Shown: piece after piece, positions 45,405 through 56,571 of the stretch
Layout: each line of letters begins with the position of its first letter
Numbering within the stretch: the first letter of the stretch is position 1
Assembly (NCBI GenBank): GCA_021014945.1
Contig: MU266422.1
Location: 1 to 64,000 of the forward strand
Source of the DNA: Leucogyrophana mollusca
Lineage: Eukaryota; Basidiomycota; Agaricomycetes; Boletales
Reading direction: 5' to 3'
DNA length: 64,000 bases
Notes under the pieces: generated by a model
Told to the model about the DNA's origin: nothing
The model's input: the letters and a program-made list of their open reading frames with translations, nothing else
Databases searched by the model: none
Position numbers and translations under genes: made by a program

Positions 45405-46725
45405 TCAAATGCCCGCGTTGTCCGCCAACAGTTCTATCTGTAACGCTATTTCCCATATTCGTCTCCTGTTCCGCATCGATCCACTTTCAAAACACCGATG
45501 AAGATATGCCCACCCGAGGTGTTGAGAGAGGGAGCCCTGGTAGGTCTGACCACCTTCGGTTGCTGATGGCGGAAGTAGGTACCAAGGGGCGCTTGTGCGA
45601 ATCCAGGCTCTTGCCAGCGTATCCCGGTCGGAAGGGTGGGACAACAGTTTGGCACGAAGGTGTCGTGCAGTGCTCGCTAGTGCAAGGAGGGAAGGAAGAG
45701 ATAGTTTCGACGCGATGTTCGAGAGGAGCTCGAATGGGATTTGATAGATCATTGCGCGACTATTGGGCCTACTGATATCGTGATTGGCGGACGGGCCTTC
45801 GACGTGAGCGGGTGCATCGTCTGGTGCAAACTCCTCGAGGGGAAACCTACGAGTCTTCGATATCCTTGTTTCTAAGAGTAAAGCGTGTAGTGCCCCCACC
45901 GATCAGGTCGCATCCATACCCAGAATTTCGCTCTCCATATCAGCGCACGTTGAATCTCCTTTACACTCCCCAACTTCTCCATCGCAATTATTTCCTTGTG
46001 GCTCAGCCAGGGTAGCGGTGCAGGGTATTTCTTCCAGCCAAGTTCTACATCTCCATAGTCAACGCCTTTCAGCGCGTACTCGTTGTGCGGGTCACTCCAG
46101 CCCTGGTGCATCGCAAGTCGCCACACGCGCTGAGGTGTCATGCGACCGTGGGTGGCCATCGCAAGGATGTCAAGGGAAGTAGACTGGACCATCACACATA
46201 CACCAAAAGAAACGCAGTAGTGTACGTCCTCGGAATTCGGAGGCGGGGCGTCGACGTACCCTCCGTCCCACCAGTCGCCAATAACGCAATTTGAGATGAT
46301 AGTCAAGGCAGAGTCGGGGATATATAGCGCACTATCTCGATTGGGGACCTCTATGGTAGAGAGAGGAGTTCCGTCGTCGCCGAGGGCTCCTAACCGACAC
46401 GTGTAGAGTGTGAGGTGAACCTGGGCGTATTTGGCACACCTATGACCACGATATCACGCTCTCCAGCTTTCTCGTGTTCGTCTGCTAGTGTGTTGAGGGC
46501 TTCTATGACCAAGGGACCAGGATCGCCCACGACATCCTCGTCAACGCTCCCCTCATCCGGCCCGTTCCCGTCCACGTCGAAGTCTTCGATCTCAAACACA
46601 TTCGGCAAGATATCTGCTGCCTCTGGACAACAGCCAGAAACCTAGGCAACAAACCGAGGAACGGTGAGTACAGTCAAGACAGGTTGCGGCGTACATACCA
46701 GGCAAACAACAGTAGAGTAGCTCAT
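45405..46725 (-). CDS. F-box protein with an N-terminal extension (second F-box gene)
   Basis: Supported exons: 46725-46699 (MSYSTVVCL), an exon starting at 46641, one ending at 45900, and 45846-45405. The last junction joins RALIWRAKFWVWMRPDR to FPLEEFAPDDAPA by removing a 53-nt intron. The central part carries HYCVSFGVCVMVQSTSLDIL and TPQRVWRLAMHQGWSDPHNEY with LPWLSHKEIIAMEKLGSVKE. The F-box follows at IYQIPFELLSNIASKLSLPS and LLALASTARHLRAKLLS, and the protein ends SGSMRNRRRIWEIALQIE-LLADNAGI. An F-box placed late after a large N-terminal domain is a pattern I associate with a mushroom family. The junction between about 46640 and 46420 is unresolved: two open frames overlap without a clear intron, so either a small unrecognised intron or a frameshift is present. 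It probably recruits substrates to SCF ligases. Confidence 0.65.
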
Positions 46726-47397
46726 TTGTGGTTGATAGCTTGATTCAACCTCGACTACCGCGCTAGTCGAGGATTCTTGAGACCCGTGGTCGCGATTTGT
46801 GGTAGCGCATTGATAACCGACAGCCCTATATCCAAACCGTACCAGGTTGAGAGCTCCAAACTCAGCACAACACGTGACTCAGACGCGTTGGCGCACTCAG
46901 TCTAGCTGAGGGCGCCACCTTCGGGCTGAGCATTAAGGTACAAGGACATAATGCTGAGGATAACCAACTGATCACAACGTCGCAATGCTACAGCGGAACC
47001 AGAGTATTTTTCATTGTCGGACACAACAAACGACAGAGCATATGACTTGTGGCATGTAAAGAGTAGATGAAATACTAAATGGATAAGAATCAAGAAGTAT
47101 GGAGGCTATGGAGGCACTGAGGAAACAATCGATCGCAAGGGGAAGGGTGGGAAGGAAAAGAAAGGATGGGGAAGTGATGGGAAAGGGGGATTCGACGATA
47201 CTCCTGGCCAGTGGATGGGGAATGGTGGTGGTGGAAAATATGAAATACACGGAGCATCGAAGGGCGCAGCCAAAAAGACGAAAGCTGCCAATTAAGCGAA
47301 TGGGTCCGACCCAGTGATATAATGGAAGGATGGGTATCCTATAACAACGCACGATAGCATAGAAACAAGAGAGCGGACGGAACGACTGTAAAGTCGC
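46726..47397. other. Intergenic stretch between F-box and bZIP genes
   Basis: Both neighbours are on the minus strand, so this holds the F-box promoter at its left end and the bZIP 3' untranslated region at its right. ORFs here are short and purine- or pyrimidine-biased. Confidence 0.4.
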
Positions 47398-49062
47398 TCA
47401 TGGGTCGGGGAATTCAGGGCACTCGATGTTGTGGCTGCGTAGCAGAGCCTGACATGTCACCGCCCTGGACTTCCAGATCTCACTCTCCCGCTTGTACTGC
47501 TCGACGTTGTCCTCTAACTCGCGCTGGTACTCGAGCTTGCGCTTGCGACTCCTGCGTGCGGCTATCGTGTTTTGGCGCCGTTTCGCCTCAATCTGCTCCG
47601 CCTCGCTCATCGACGGCGTTATGACGATGTCCTCGTTGAGCTGATCTTCCTCATCTCCAAATGCCTGCGAGCGCGCTCTCTTGCGCGCGAAAACAGCTGG
47701 AACTGCTTTCCGCGACGTCGCCGAGGGCGTGACGTATTTGCGAGCTTGCGTTGGGGCATCAATGGGGACGAGGGCGGCAGGAGTGATGTTCTTGCGGGTG
47801 CCATTGGCGCCCGACTTGCGGCGAGGTGGCGGTGGCTCGGGACGGTGCACGCCACCCTGGAAGGGAGAGGCGTCGGGAGTGTCGAGGAAAGGAGTGGTGG
47901 GGGAGATTGCATACATAGCATCGAAGTCAAGGGGAGGAGGTTGCGGGAGAGCAACTTCGTGCCGCGGCTTCGACTGTGGATAAATAGCTGGGTAGTCGCC
48001 GAAAAGGGACGGGAACTCGTCGAACGATTCACCACCGTAGTCACCCATAAGAGGACTTGTCAGGATGTCTGCGTTCATGTCGGCGGACCCGATTGCAGGG
48101 GTCGTGAGCAGCTCATCATCGAGGGGCGAGTCAATCAGAGGCGACGTCAGATACTCGTTCAGGTCATTCGCCATCTGGAGATCTGGCGAGGCTGCGGCGC
48201 GAAGCGTGAGACCGAAAATTTGACTGCGGCACCTATATGACTCACCCTTGAAAACGTCCATGACGGCTTGAATGGCGTCTGCATCAAACCCCTGTGGCGC
48301 GGACACCGATGGCGCCGAGTCGCTCGTGCGAGCCTCGGTCGCTGCATTGTCGTTGGCTTTTTGTGACAACATGGTCAAGTAGTTGGAGCAAAGATTTGCG
48401 AATTCTGATTCGGAAGGCGTGGAGAAGGTGTCAGGCTGTATGGCGGAGGTTCCCGCTTGGTCTGATGGTCTACGTGGAGTTGTACGAGGTGCTCGAGGCA
48501 AGAATTGAGGAATCCCATAATGGGCAGCAAGATCCGAAAGATTGGTAGAGACCTGAGTTGACGCCGTAGGACGTGCAAAGTTACTGTTTATCGCGACATG
48601 GCGAGGAGACAAGAAACTTGAAAGTTGGGAACTTTCAAGAGGTGAATAGGAGGAGACATTTGGACTGGGGTTGAACGATGTAGATGGTTGTTGGGACGAG
48701 GAGAGATTTACAGGCTGCCGAAGATCGCGAACATGTTGACTGGTGTAGGGGGTGTGTTGGTTGGAAATTGCGGAAGGGAACGTGTTAAAGTTCGGGTTGG
48801 GGACAGGCGGCAACGAGGGCGGCCTGCGAGCACTGGAACCAAGCGACGACGCAATCATCAGCTCTCCATTCATATCACGATAGCTACGGTCGTTATCGGA
48901 CGGCCACGATGACGAGAGTACACCATGACTTGATGTCTGACACTGAGAATATTGCGGCTCCCGATGTCGCACCGACGTCCGCGAATGCCCTGAGGGCGAC
49001 GAACAAGACGGATCGGGCGACATCGAGGTCGACATATGACTGCATACAGATCGTGACGACAT
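47398..49062 (-). CDS. Gcn4-like bZIP transcription factor
   Basis: Exons 49062-48246 and 48191-47398; 536 residues starting MSSRSVCSHMSTSMS. Ser/Pro-rich N-terminus, an acidic and hydrophobic central part (LNEYLTSPLIDSPLDDELLT, then EFPSLFGDYPAIYP) that may be the activation region, then a bZIP at the C-terminus. The basic region NTIAARRSRKRK has the N-x3-A-x2-SR pattern of Gcn4. The zipper heptad positions after RELED read Leu, Tyr, Trp, Cys, a poor leucine zipper. The family, Gcn4/Cpc1, activates amino-acid biosynthesis genes in response to starvation. The 54-nt intron (48192-48245) is in frame and stop-free, so its retention would add 18 residues. The longer frame upstream of 49062 has no ATG, which decides the start. 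Confidence 0.85.
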   Translation of the reverse strand: MSSRSVCSHMSTSMSPDPSCSSPSGHSRTSVRHREPQYSQCQTSSHGVLSSSWPSDNDRSYRDMNGELMIASSLGSSARRPPSLPPVPNPNFNTFPSAISNQHTPYTSQHVRDLRQPVNLSSSQQPSTSFNPSPNVSSYSPLESSQLSSFLSPRHVAINSNFARPTASTQVSTNLSDLAAHYGIPQFLPRAPRTTPRRPSDQAGTSAIQPDTFSTPSESEFANLCSNYLTMLSQKANDNAATEARTSDSAPSVSAPQGFDADAIQAVMDVFKGESYRCRSQIFGLTLRAAASPDLQMANDLNEYLTSPLIDSPLDDELLTTPAIGSADMNADILTSPLMGDYGGESFDEFPSLFGDYPAIYPQSKPRHEVALPQPPPLDFDAMYAISPTTPFLDTPDASPFQGGVHRPEPPPPRRKSGANGTRKNITPAALVPIDAPTQARKYVTPSATSRKAVPAVFARKRARSQAFGDEEDQLNEDIVITPSMSEAEQIEAKRRQNTIAARRSRKRKLEYQRELEDNVEQYKRESEIWKSRAVTCQALLRSHNIECPEFPDP

Positions 49063-49172
49063 CGTGAACCGCACAACTGATTTAGTCGAAATGACTGAAA
49101 TCGATAACAGATATGATGTGTGCGTGTGCGCAAACGGTGCCGGGCAAACAAACAGCACGTAGGATAACGAAA

Positions 49173-49179
49173 TGAGTCA
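49173..49179. promoter_or_regulatory. Gcn4-type site (TGAGTCA) upstream of the bZIP gene
   Basis: A perfect TGACTCA (minus) or TGAGTCA (plus) palindromic half-site pair 111 bp upstream of the bZIP start codon. Gcn4-family proteins bind this heptamer, so autoregulation is possible. The site lies inside a possible 5' leader intron (about 49095-49198, GTGAGT to TTTCAG). Confidence 0.5.
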
Positions 49180-49205
49180 CAAAAATGATTCTACTCACGA
49201 AGCCT

Positions 49206-49372
49206 TTAGAAGTGTTGACAGACCACTGGGCGCCTCAAGAGCAGTGATTTCTGCTCTAAGGAGTCAGTGTTGGTGGTGGTTGGGGAGGGAAAGAATACGG
49301 GCGACATCTGACTCGATGCGTGCTTATAAGGCCGAAATTTCACTGCTTTTCAATCTCAGAACCGCCCGCCAT
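49206..49372 (-). promoter_or_regulatory. Two candidate upstream ORFs in the bZIP leader
   Basis: uORF1 (49372-49340) is 10 codons, starting MAGGSE. uORF2 (49307-49206) is 33 codons, starting MSPVFFPSPTTT. Both end before the bZIP start. Upstream ORFs in the leader control translation of Gcn4 and Cpc1 mRNAs in yeast and Neurospora. A TATA-like CTTATAAG (49322-49329) lies between the two, so uORF1 may lie upstream of the transcription start; only a mapped 5' end would tell. Confidence 0.4.
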
Positions 49373-49379
49373 ACCGGTT

Positions 49380-52300
49380 AAGGCACAGCCGCAGCTACCA
49401 AGCGCTCGTGCTGACTAAAACACCCCGAGGAAAACGATTATTAATCCAGTTTACAGGCTGATCCCTTTCTGATCGTTCTCCCTTTCCTCCACAAATGGAT
49501 TTCTTCTCGATGGAAAGCAAACCATCCGGAGAAGAAAGGGAGAGCCCTCAAGAATACTACCCGTCAGAGTCCATTGACCAACGCTCCTTGTAAAAATCCG
49601 CGAGAACCACGGAAAACTATGCCCTTGTGAGGCAGTTGAACGGCATCGAATTCACCCGTTTTAGGCGCTGTCCATGCGAACCACAGACGCTGAACTGCGC
49701 TGAGTACGAATTGAGCACAGCACTGCTGTCCGCCTGCCATGAAATTTTCTCCCTGAACCAATCGACGACCGGCGGCAAGGCGGCACCAGCGCTAAATTGC
49801 GCCAAGGCACGCATCGCCGCCAGATCGGATCGATCCCCGACAACTCTCGCACAATGTGAAGACTCCGAGACCAATTCGAGAAATAGTTAGGCGCCAGAAT
49901 AACACGATGTCAACACGTACTGGCTGCGTGCTTCGCCGCTGTGCAACGGCTGCGAGATATAAAAACCACGAGCTGTGCTTTTGATGTGACGGGGCAGGTA
50001 CGTGTCTGATGACCATTGCGCAGAATCGAAAGTTCTCTTTGCACCAAGCGACCAAATACAACACGTCGTGGCGTCGTGGCACCGTATCACGGAATTCATG
50101 TGGGGCCCATAAAGCGACCTGAGGAAAGTATTCAGGGTCAAGATCAAAGACCATAATAGGTGGTGGTCGGTGCTCCCCGTCGCCCGACAACAGCCCCCCA
50201 ATAGGTTTGATCTAAATCAGTCAGAGAAGGTCAGGGAACTCACCCAGTACGTCCAGTGTTTAACGGTGGCTCACTGAAGAGAAAGACGCGAAGGACATAT
50301 CTTCGATTCGTGCACCAAACCGCAGCCGTGAGTGCGCAAAAAAAGAAAACAGCGATGACCAGCGCGAGACTACATCACTGTAGCACGCGTAAGAGAGTTT
50401 GTAACTTGGTGCGCTAGGAGCCTGTACAAGAATTGAAATCAGCAAGGTGATTCATCCCAGCTTCAAGTTAGCAGAAGCTAGCCATCCAATGCGACTCGCA
50501 GTACAGGTAAGTAAACCCAAGCTCTGGGCAGCGCCTGACGAACAGTGAATAGGCAGACCCTCCCATGGCGGGTGAGGCGTGGACAGAAACACGTGGTCGT
50601 TTGGCACAACCTCACGAGCACCAGCGCTTCGAGGATCAGCCACCGAACGTCCGGGATCGTTGGGAAGTGGCAGGGCGGAGGTCAGCAGGACGGAGGCTGG
50701 GGGGGTCCCAAAAAGTAATGCTGATATTTGGCCGCCGTACAAGGGATCGCGCTCCGCCATATTGTGTGTTGATTAATCAGTCTGGTTGAAAGTCGACCAC
50801 TGCAGCAGGCCAGCTATGGACATGCGAAAACGATTTCCCGCCATGTCGACCGATCTTCTGGAGGATTGCGTTGATACCCAGATCGATGTTAAGCTCAATA
50901 CCAGCGACGAGGGAGTGTGGAGAGATGATTGTCCTGAGGGACCGTGTCATTTTCAACCAAAGCAACACGTGGTTACAACGTTGTCTCAACGTGATGCTGA
51001 CTCGCGATCGGGCGTATTCACGTTCCATCCCAAAAAAGAAAAACCCATGGGGCGATATGCATATCCGAGCATGTATCTAAGTCAGAGGGGAGGGCTGTCC
51101 TCTAAAGGGTCTTAGGTCTACGAGAGCGGAGGGGAACGTATGGCAGCATAAGATACCACACAAAAAAACAAGATACGAACTAGCAATTGAACTAAATATG
51201 TCCTTTAATGGCTTCACTAGAAGGAGAAAGACACCAAAGCGTATACAGGTATACCTACCGTTTGCTCTGATTTATCCGACCATTGCACGGAGGCCGATTG
51301 TACCCAGCGGTTTCACGAGGCGGGCGATTATTCTGCGCGGTGAGATTGCACGAACCGTTTAATGTTAGCGTGAGCGGCGAGTCGGAGCATCAAGCCATGG
51401 TAAGTAGAAGGTCAATAGGGGCTGTCCAATTCAACGCCATATCCCGGACCTCGCATGGAGCTATGAGCCGCGGATATGTGCATTTGGTTATTGTGGGTAC
51501 GATGGGCCTTGCTGAGGAAGGGGAGAATTTTGATAAAAAGTTGCGACGAGGGAGCATCCCCGCACGATACCTCGGGTAACGAGATATTGTTACTGTGTCT
51601 CATTCTTACAGTGACCGGGCTAGACAACTGATCATCTGTCTGGTCGCCTCGGCAACTCGCCTGATGCCGAGGCAAGGATCTGGTAAACTAAACAACAGTG
51701 GGGTGAGTACCACGGACAGTTCGGACTGACCTAACGGGTACACCATTCGAAATCAGTGATGCGAATTGGAGAATAGGTGATAGTATGGTTGGAGAAGCAA
51801 GTGCTGGCATAGCCTCCCCCAACCTGCGAGCGCGATCGCGAATGGTTGCAAGCTGTGATGAGCTGAGGCTATGGGACGTAGGAGATACGATAAGCAGGTG
51901 CATCACGTACCTATTGAGTTCAAACAGCCACGAAACTGAAACAGGTTCGGGTACATAACGTTCGCGAGTTGGAGCTTCATAACGCGGGATGCAACTTGGG
52001 TGCAATGCTGTGCCGCAGTGCTATGTGTACCTCTCCCGCTGTTGCTCACCTATCATACTTGTCAACACAGGTCGACGTGAAACTCGACGAGTGTACCACG
52101 GTGGGCCCATCATTCGCTCCATATACAGGGATTCCGCCAGGCGTCTTGTAGATGCAACAGCAGAAGAAATCAGCGAGTAGAAATCAGAAGCAAATATCCT
52201 CTTGATGCGCTCGAGTTTCCAAACGAAGACATGCAGCTGTCATAAAAACTGCCACCACTCTGGGACCAAAATCAAAACATCCATTTCGGGAGCAATGCCC

Positions 52301-52556
52301 TATAATTTGAGCTCGGCAACGTCCGTATCTCTATCGTTGCGCAGCTGACAGCTCCTAACTTGCTTTTGTTTTGATACAATCGGAGTACCCGTGAAACCCG
52401 GGTCGGTCGACTGATACAGCTTCAAAGGCTATGTTTGGCTACTCAGCGAACCGCTTGAAAATGTATAAGTACAGATGGATTTCAGATCTGTTCGCCATCT
52501 CCCTCTCATCCAGTCACATCGATCAACCTTCACCTTAACACTCCCATTAAATCACC
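49380..52556. other. 3.1-kb stretch with no supported gene
   Basis: Contains the distal promoter of the bZIP gene on its left and the promoter of the CipC-like gene on its right (TATA-like TATAAGTA near 52465, then pyrimidine-rich CCATCTCCCTCTC). The largest ORFs (49792-50190 minus, 50786-51115 plus) lack domains. No repeat or RNA gene recognised. Confidence 0.4.
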
Positions 52557-53149
52557 ATGACCCACCACCACCACGACCCCGAGGAAGCTTACAACACGGT
52601 ATGTGCACTCCCCATCGATTTCACCGATCTTGCTGATCGATCGATTATGCTGGTCGTGCAGGTTCAGAACGCCCCCCACAAGGCAGAGCTGTCTCATGAG
52701 CTCATCGCCGCCGCCGCTTCGTTTGCGGTATGTCCCTGTTGTCTCCTGCTCGTTTATCTCGGCTGATTTCGATGTGCCTAGGCGATGAAAGCCTACAACA
52801 ACCACTTGGAGAAGGAGGGCAAGCCCGCTTCTCACGACACCGCAAAGGAGCTTCTGTACGGATATTATACATCTCTCCCGAATTTGAGCTTATTGATTGC
52901 TACAGTGCTGCTGCCGGTGGTGCCTTCATCGACCGCATGGTCGAGACCAAGGGCGTAAGTCTCTATCGCACGATGATCACGTTGACGGGTGGCTTATCGG
53001 ACTGTCATCTATAGCTCGACTTCATCGACAAGCAGAAGGCCAAGCACCAGGGTGAGCTTCACGATCTATTCAGTTCGTGAGAGGCCGATGATGACCATGC
53101 ATTTACAGCCAAGGAGAGAGCCGAGGCAAACATCTCTGGTCACTACTAG
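52557..53149 (+). CDS. CipC-like (DUF3759) small stress-linked protein
   Basis: Six exons: 52557-52598, 52662-52727, 52782-52855, 52906-52954, 53015-53051 and 53109-53149, total 102 residues, frame kept. The protein begins MTHHHHDPEEAYNT and continues VQNAPHKAELSHELIAAAAS, AMKAYNNHLEKEGKPASHDTA, KELLAAAGGAFIDRMVETK, GLDFIDKQKAKHQ, ending NISGHY. This is the CipC/DUF3759 pattern (named for a concanamycin-induced protein of Aspergillus); expression in fungi is often linked to stress or to hyphal growth on complex substrates, but the molecular role is unknown. The N-terminal His run could bind metal, which is speculation. Introns are 50-63 nt. A short TATA-like box lies about 90 bp upstream. Confidence 0.88.
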
Positions 53150-53458
53150 TATATACGCCCTCCCTTGGCTGCGTTCAACTGTACTGTAAATTTATGCCTT
53201 GTATAAGAGTGATTTCTTGACATGGTCGTTATGAGCAAAGTGATCTGGCATCGAATGACCCTTTGCATAAAATCACCAGGCTGTTCTCCCAGTCCATATC
53301 TTCGATGTGCATATCAGCATTGCGTGGTCCCAAGTTTTAATGTCAAGGATCTTCCCGTCTTTTGCTGGTCAGCGTATGTTTGGCATGCACCAGAAATGAC
53401 CATGCAAATATCCCCTCGCGAAGTAGGCAGCACGTATCCGAGATAAAACAGCTTCATG

Positions 53459-54883
53459 CTAGTTTTTGCTACGCGAGGCCATTCTTTTGCTTTTACCTGG
53501 CCGGTGGTTGCCTCCGCCCCGGCCCCCTCCGCGACCGCCTCTCATCCCACCCCTGCCACCCCGCATGCCTCCGCGACCGCCCCTCCCAGATCCAGACTCA
53601 AAACTGTCCGTCGACGCCTTAGTATTCTGCTTCGACCGCCTGCCTTTTCCTCCAAACCCGAATTTCTGATCTCGTGAGTCCCGAGAAATTTTCTTGCCGC
53701 CTGCTCCTCTACCACGTTTTGAGGGGTGATCTGATATGGCGTCCTCGACGGCAACATCGAAAGCATCTCCATCGGCTTCTGCGTTGTCCAACGCGCCTTT
53801 TCGTTCTACGAAAACGAGGGCAGGAAGTCAATTAGCTGGAGTTGTAGCAACGAACCAACACTTACTGCGCTTGAGATTTTTTAATCTCTCGTCCATATCC
53901 TTCTTGCTCTTTTCCCTCTCTTTCAGTTTCTCAAGCTGTACCTGTTTGCCGAACTTTTTCCCCTCACGCTCTTTTCTTTTCTCTTCACTCTTCTTCATCC
54001 CAGCGCTCTCGTCAAGTAATCTTTGTCTTATGCGCTCCATATGCGAATCCGATTTTACCATCTCGGCGAAGTAGTCAGAGGGACGAGTGAATGGGAAGTT
54101 GTATTTGGCAGCAAGGGTACGGGCAGTGTTGGCACCGTGTAGAGCCTGCTTGTAGCTGTTACTCGCGTGAGCACTATACGACTGGAATAATATTAAAGAA
54201 ACGTACAATGCAAGTTCACGGCTAAGGTCATCATCAACGTCGACATCTATGGTTTGGGGATATGACACGGCTAGGGTCTCTGTCCAGGGCAATGATTGAT
54301 CGAGTTGTATAGTTTCTCGAATACGCTCGAGCGCAACCTGAGCGACACTGCTAAGCAACCAATTGGCAGTTGCTAGTCGGGAACGCACCTTGTTGTCAAT
54401 CTCCATTTTTTGTTTGGGGATCATATCCTCATCATCGAACCCGTCTTCCAAATCATCCAAGGCGACATCGGCACCCTCAGACAGTTCTCCGTCGCCATTA
54501 TCCTCATCGACATCTTCTCCATCCTTCTCTACCTCACCCAGGTCTGAATCTTCTCCCTCGCTCCCACTCTCGTCTCCATCTTCACCATCCTCTTCACTCT
54601 CACCCTCATCCTCACTATCATTATCTCCAACCAAAGACTGCAGCTGTTCCTGATCAAACTCATTTAAACCGTCCTCCCCAAGAAGCTCCATCAACTTCTC
54701 CATGCCTTCCTCGTCGATGTCGTCGTCGTCTTCATTGCTGTCGCTGCCGCTGCCATCTTCGCTCGATTCGACCACTGGGTCCGCCTCGTGACTTGGTTCC
54801 TTGGTCTTCTGCTTGCTCTTCTTCGCGCTCGGTTTGGTTGATTTTATCATAGACCCCTTAGATGACTTTTGAGCGGCGGGCAT
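53459..54883 (-). CDS. EBP2: rRNA-processing protein EBP2
   Basis: Exons 54883-54207, 54155-53866 and 53805-53459 join to 437 residues, frame kept. A basic N-terminus (AKKSKQKTKEPS) is followed by a long acidic region (EDDDDIDEEGMEKLMELLGE and many Glu/Asp/Ser). The conserved EBP2 core then reads LPWTETLAVSYPQTIDVDVDD, LSREL-AFYKQALHGANTART, FTRPSDYFAEMVKSDSHMER, KKSEEKRKEREGKKFGKQVQ and AFDVAVEDA. The end is KFGFGGKGRR and a Gly/Arg-rich tail (GRGGRGGMRGGRGGMRGGRG). EBP2 is a nucleolar factor for 27S pre-rRNA processing and 60S assembly. Reading the 51-nt first intron as coding would insert 17 unrelated residues after RELAL. It is transcribed away from the eIF3i gene, from a shared upstream region. 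Confidence 0.92.
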
Positions 54884-55138
54884 CGTAACACGGTCAACTC
54901 TTCTTCACCTCGACTGGCCAGAAATTTCGAAAAAGCTGACGGCCAAAGCCGAAGAACCAATGCTTGAACGCCGCTGGGGTTGAAAACATTCCTTTTGAGA
55001 AGATTTCCCTGAAAGGAAATTTCAGCCACACGAAATCTTTTCTCCAGTCACATCCAGTCGCAAGCGCAGTGATTTGACCTGGTAATCTATCACTGCAACA
55101 GCCCGAACTACAACCTCCTACCACCTCAAAATTACAAA
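54884..55138. promoter_or_regulatory. Shared bidirectional promoter, EBP2 and eIF3i
   Basis: 255 bp separate the start codons of the divergent EBP2 and eIF3i genes, a ribosome-biogenesis and a translation-initiation gene, so joint control is plausible. I see no clear TATA box or named factor site; AAATTTC occurs twice (near 54928 and 55018). The region is longer than most introns here and carries no ORF of interest. Confidence 0.55.
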
Positions 55139-56571
55139 ATGGTATGGTATCCTTAAATGTGAATGCTCGATGCTAATACATCTTGTGCAGAGACCGATTC
55201 TTCTTCAAGGTGATCCCTACCTCAATATACGATATCACAGTAGACTCATGCCTCAACCGGCTTTCTCATCGCGCTCATACAGGCCACGAACGATCTCTCA
55301 CCCAGATCAAATTTAATGCAGAGGGAGATCTCCTGTTCTCTTGCTCGAAAGACCACGTCATCAACGTTTGGTTCTCACATAATGGCGAGCGGCTAGGAAC
55401 GTATGATGGACACAATGGGACGGTGTGGACGATAGATGTTGATTGTGAGCATCACTTCCACCTTCGTGAAACTATCGCATAGACTTATGCCCCCAAAGCC
55501 CAGTCAAAATACCTCGTCTCCGGCTCGGCAGACAACACGCTTCGTCTGTGGGCTGTATCAACCGGCAAATGTCTGTTTACCTGGGAGTTCCCGACCGCCG
55601 TAAAGCGGGTTGCGTTCAGTGATGACGACGAGCAGGTGGTATGCATTACGGAGCAACGCATGGGCCATCAAGGCGCTATCAGAGTCTTCAAAATAAACGG
55701 AGATGGTGATGGAACCAACCGTGAGCTGGGCTTAGTGCTTTTAGCAAAGCCGTTCCTTGACCATATTGTTTTACATCTTTCAAGAGTCCGAAGACCCTCT
55801 GTACATGTTCCATCCCATCGGCTCTAAGGCGACCGTCTGCGCCTTCTCGTACACTCCAAACGTCATAATCACTGGACACGAATCTGGCAAAGTTGCCTTG
55901 TTTGATGTTAGTACCGGGAACGAGATTTTGAACAACGAGCGCGCGCACATGGATGTAGTCACTGATCTGCAATTGAGCGCCGATGCATCATATTTCCTAA
56001 CAAGCAGTAAAGACAAGACTGCGCGGGTGCGTCTCCTTCCTTTGGCCACGATCCGGGCTCTCATCTATTGCACTATCGACCTCAGTTACATGACACCAAG
56101 ACTTTGAAAGTCCTCAAAACGTTCTCCACGGAGACGCCGTTGAATAGTGCAGCGCTATCACCTAACCGACCATATGTACGGTGACACTGTCACGCCTCAT
56201 GATTGTCCTACTCACTCGTAGTTTTCCCCTGAAGGTTCTCCTTGGTGGTGGCCAAGAAGCCATGCAAGTCACGACGACTTCGCTGCGGCAAGGCAAGTTC
56301 GAAACACGATTCTGGCACAAGGTATTTGAAGAAGAAGTCGGGCGAGTGAAGGGTCACTTCGGGCCTATTAACACGTACGTCCGAATGTCTTTTATATCAT
56401 CTTCTACAATAACAGACTTGCTGACTTGCATCACGCAACTGCAGAATCGCCGTACACCCCGCGGGTACTTCATATGCCTCAGGTGGTGAGGATGGGTTTG
56501 TGCGCGTCCACCACTTCGACGACACGTACTTCAGGGCAAAACCATACGGTGATATGGAGATTGAGGACTAG
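55139..56571 (+). CDS. TIF34: Eukaryotic translation initiation factor 3 subunit I
   Basis: Exons 55139-55141, 55191-55209, 55283-55444, 55499-55720, 55785-56026, 56086-56175, 56235-56374 and 56445-56571; 334 residues, frame kept. The first coding exon is only the ATG; the second adds RPILLQ. The eIF3i WD40 chain then reads [155 protein letters not shown] and [17 protein letters not shown]. eIF3i (Tif34) is a seven-bladed propeller in the eIF3 complex that helps mRNA recruitment and scanning. One intron (55721-55784) has an equally framed alternative donor at 55706. Confidence 0.92.

Noticed and set aside
47572..48240. 222-codon plus ORF opposite the bZIP gene
   Set aside because: Shadow of the bZIP coding strand; Arg/Gly-rich with no domain.
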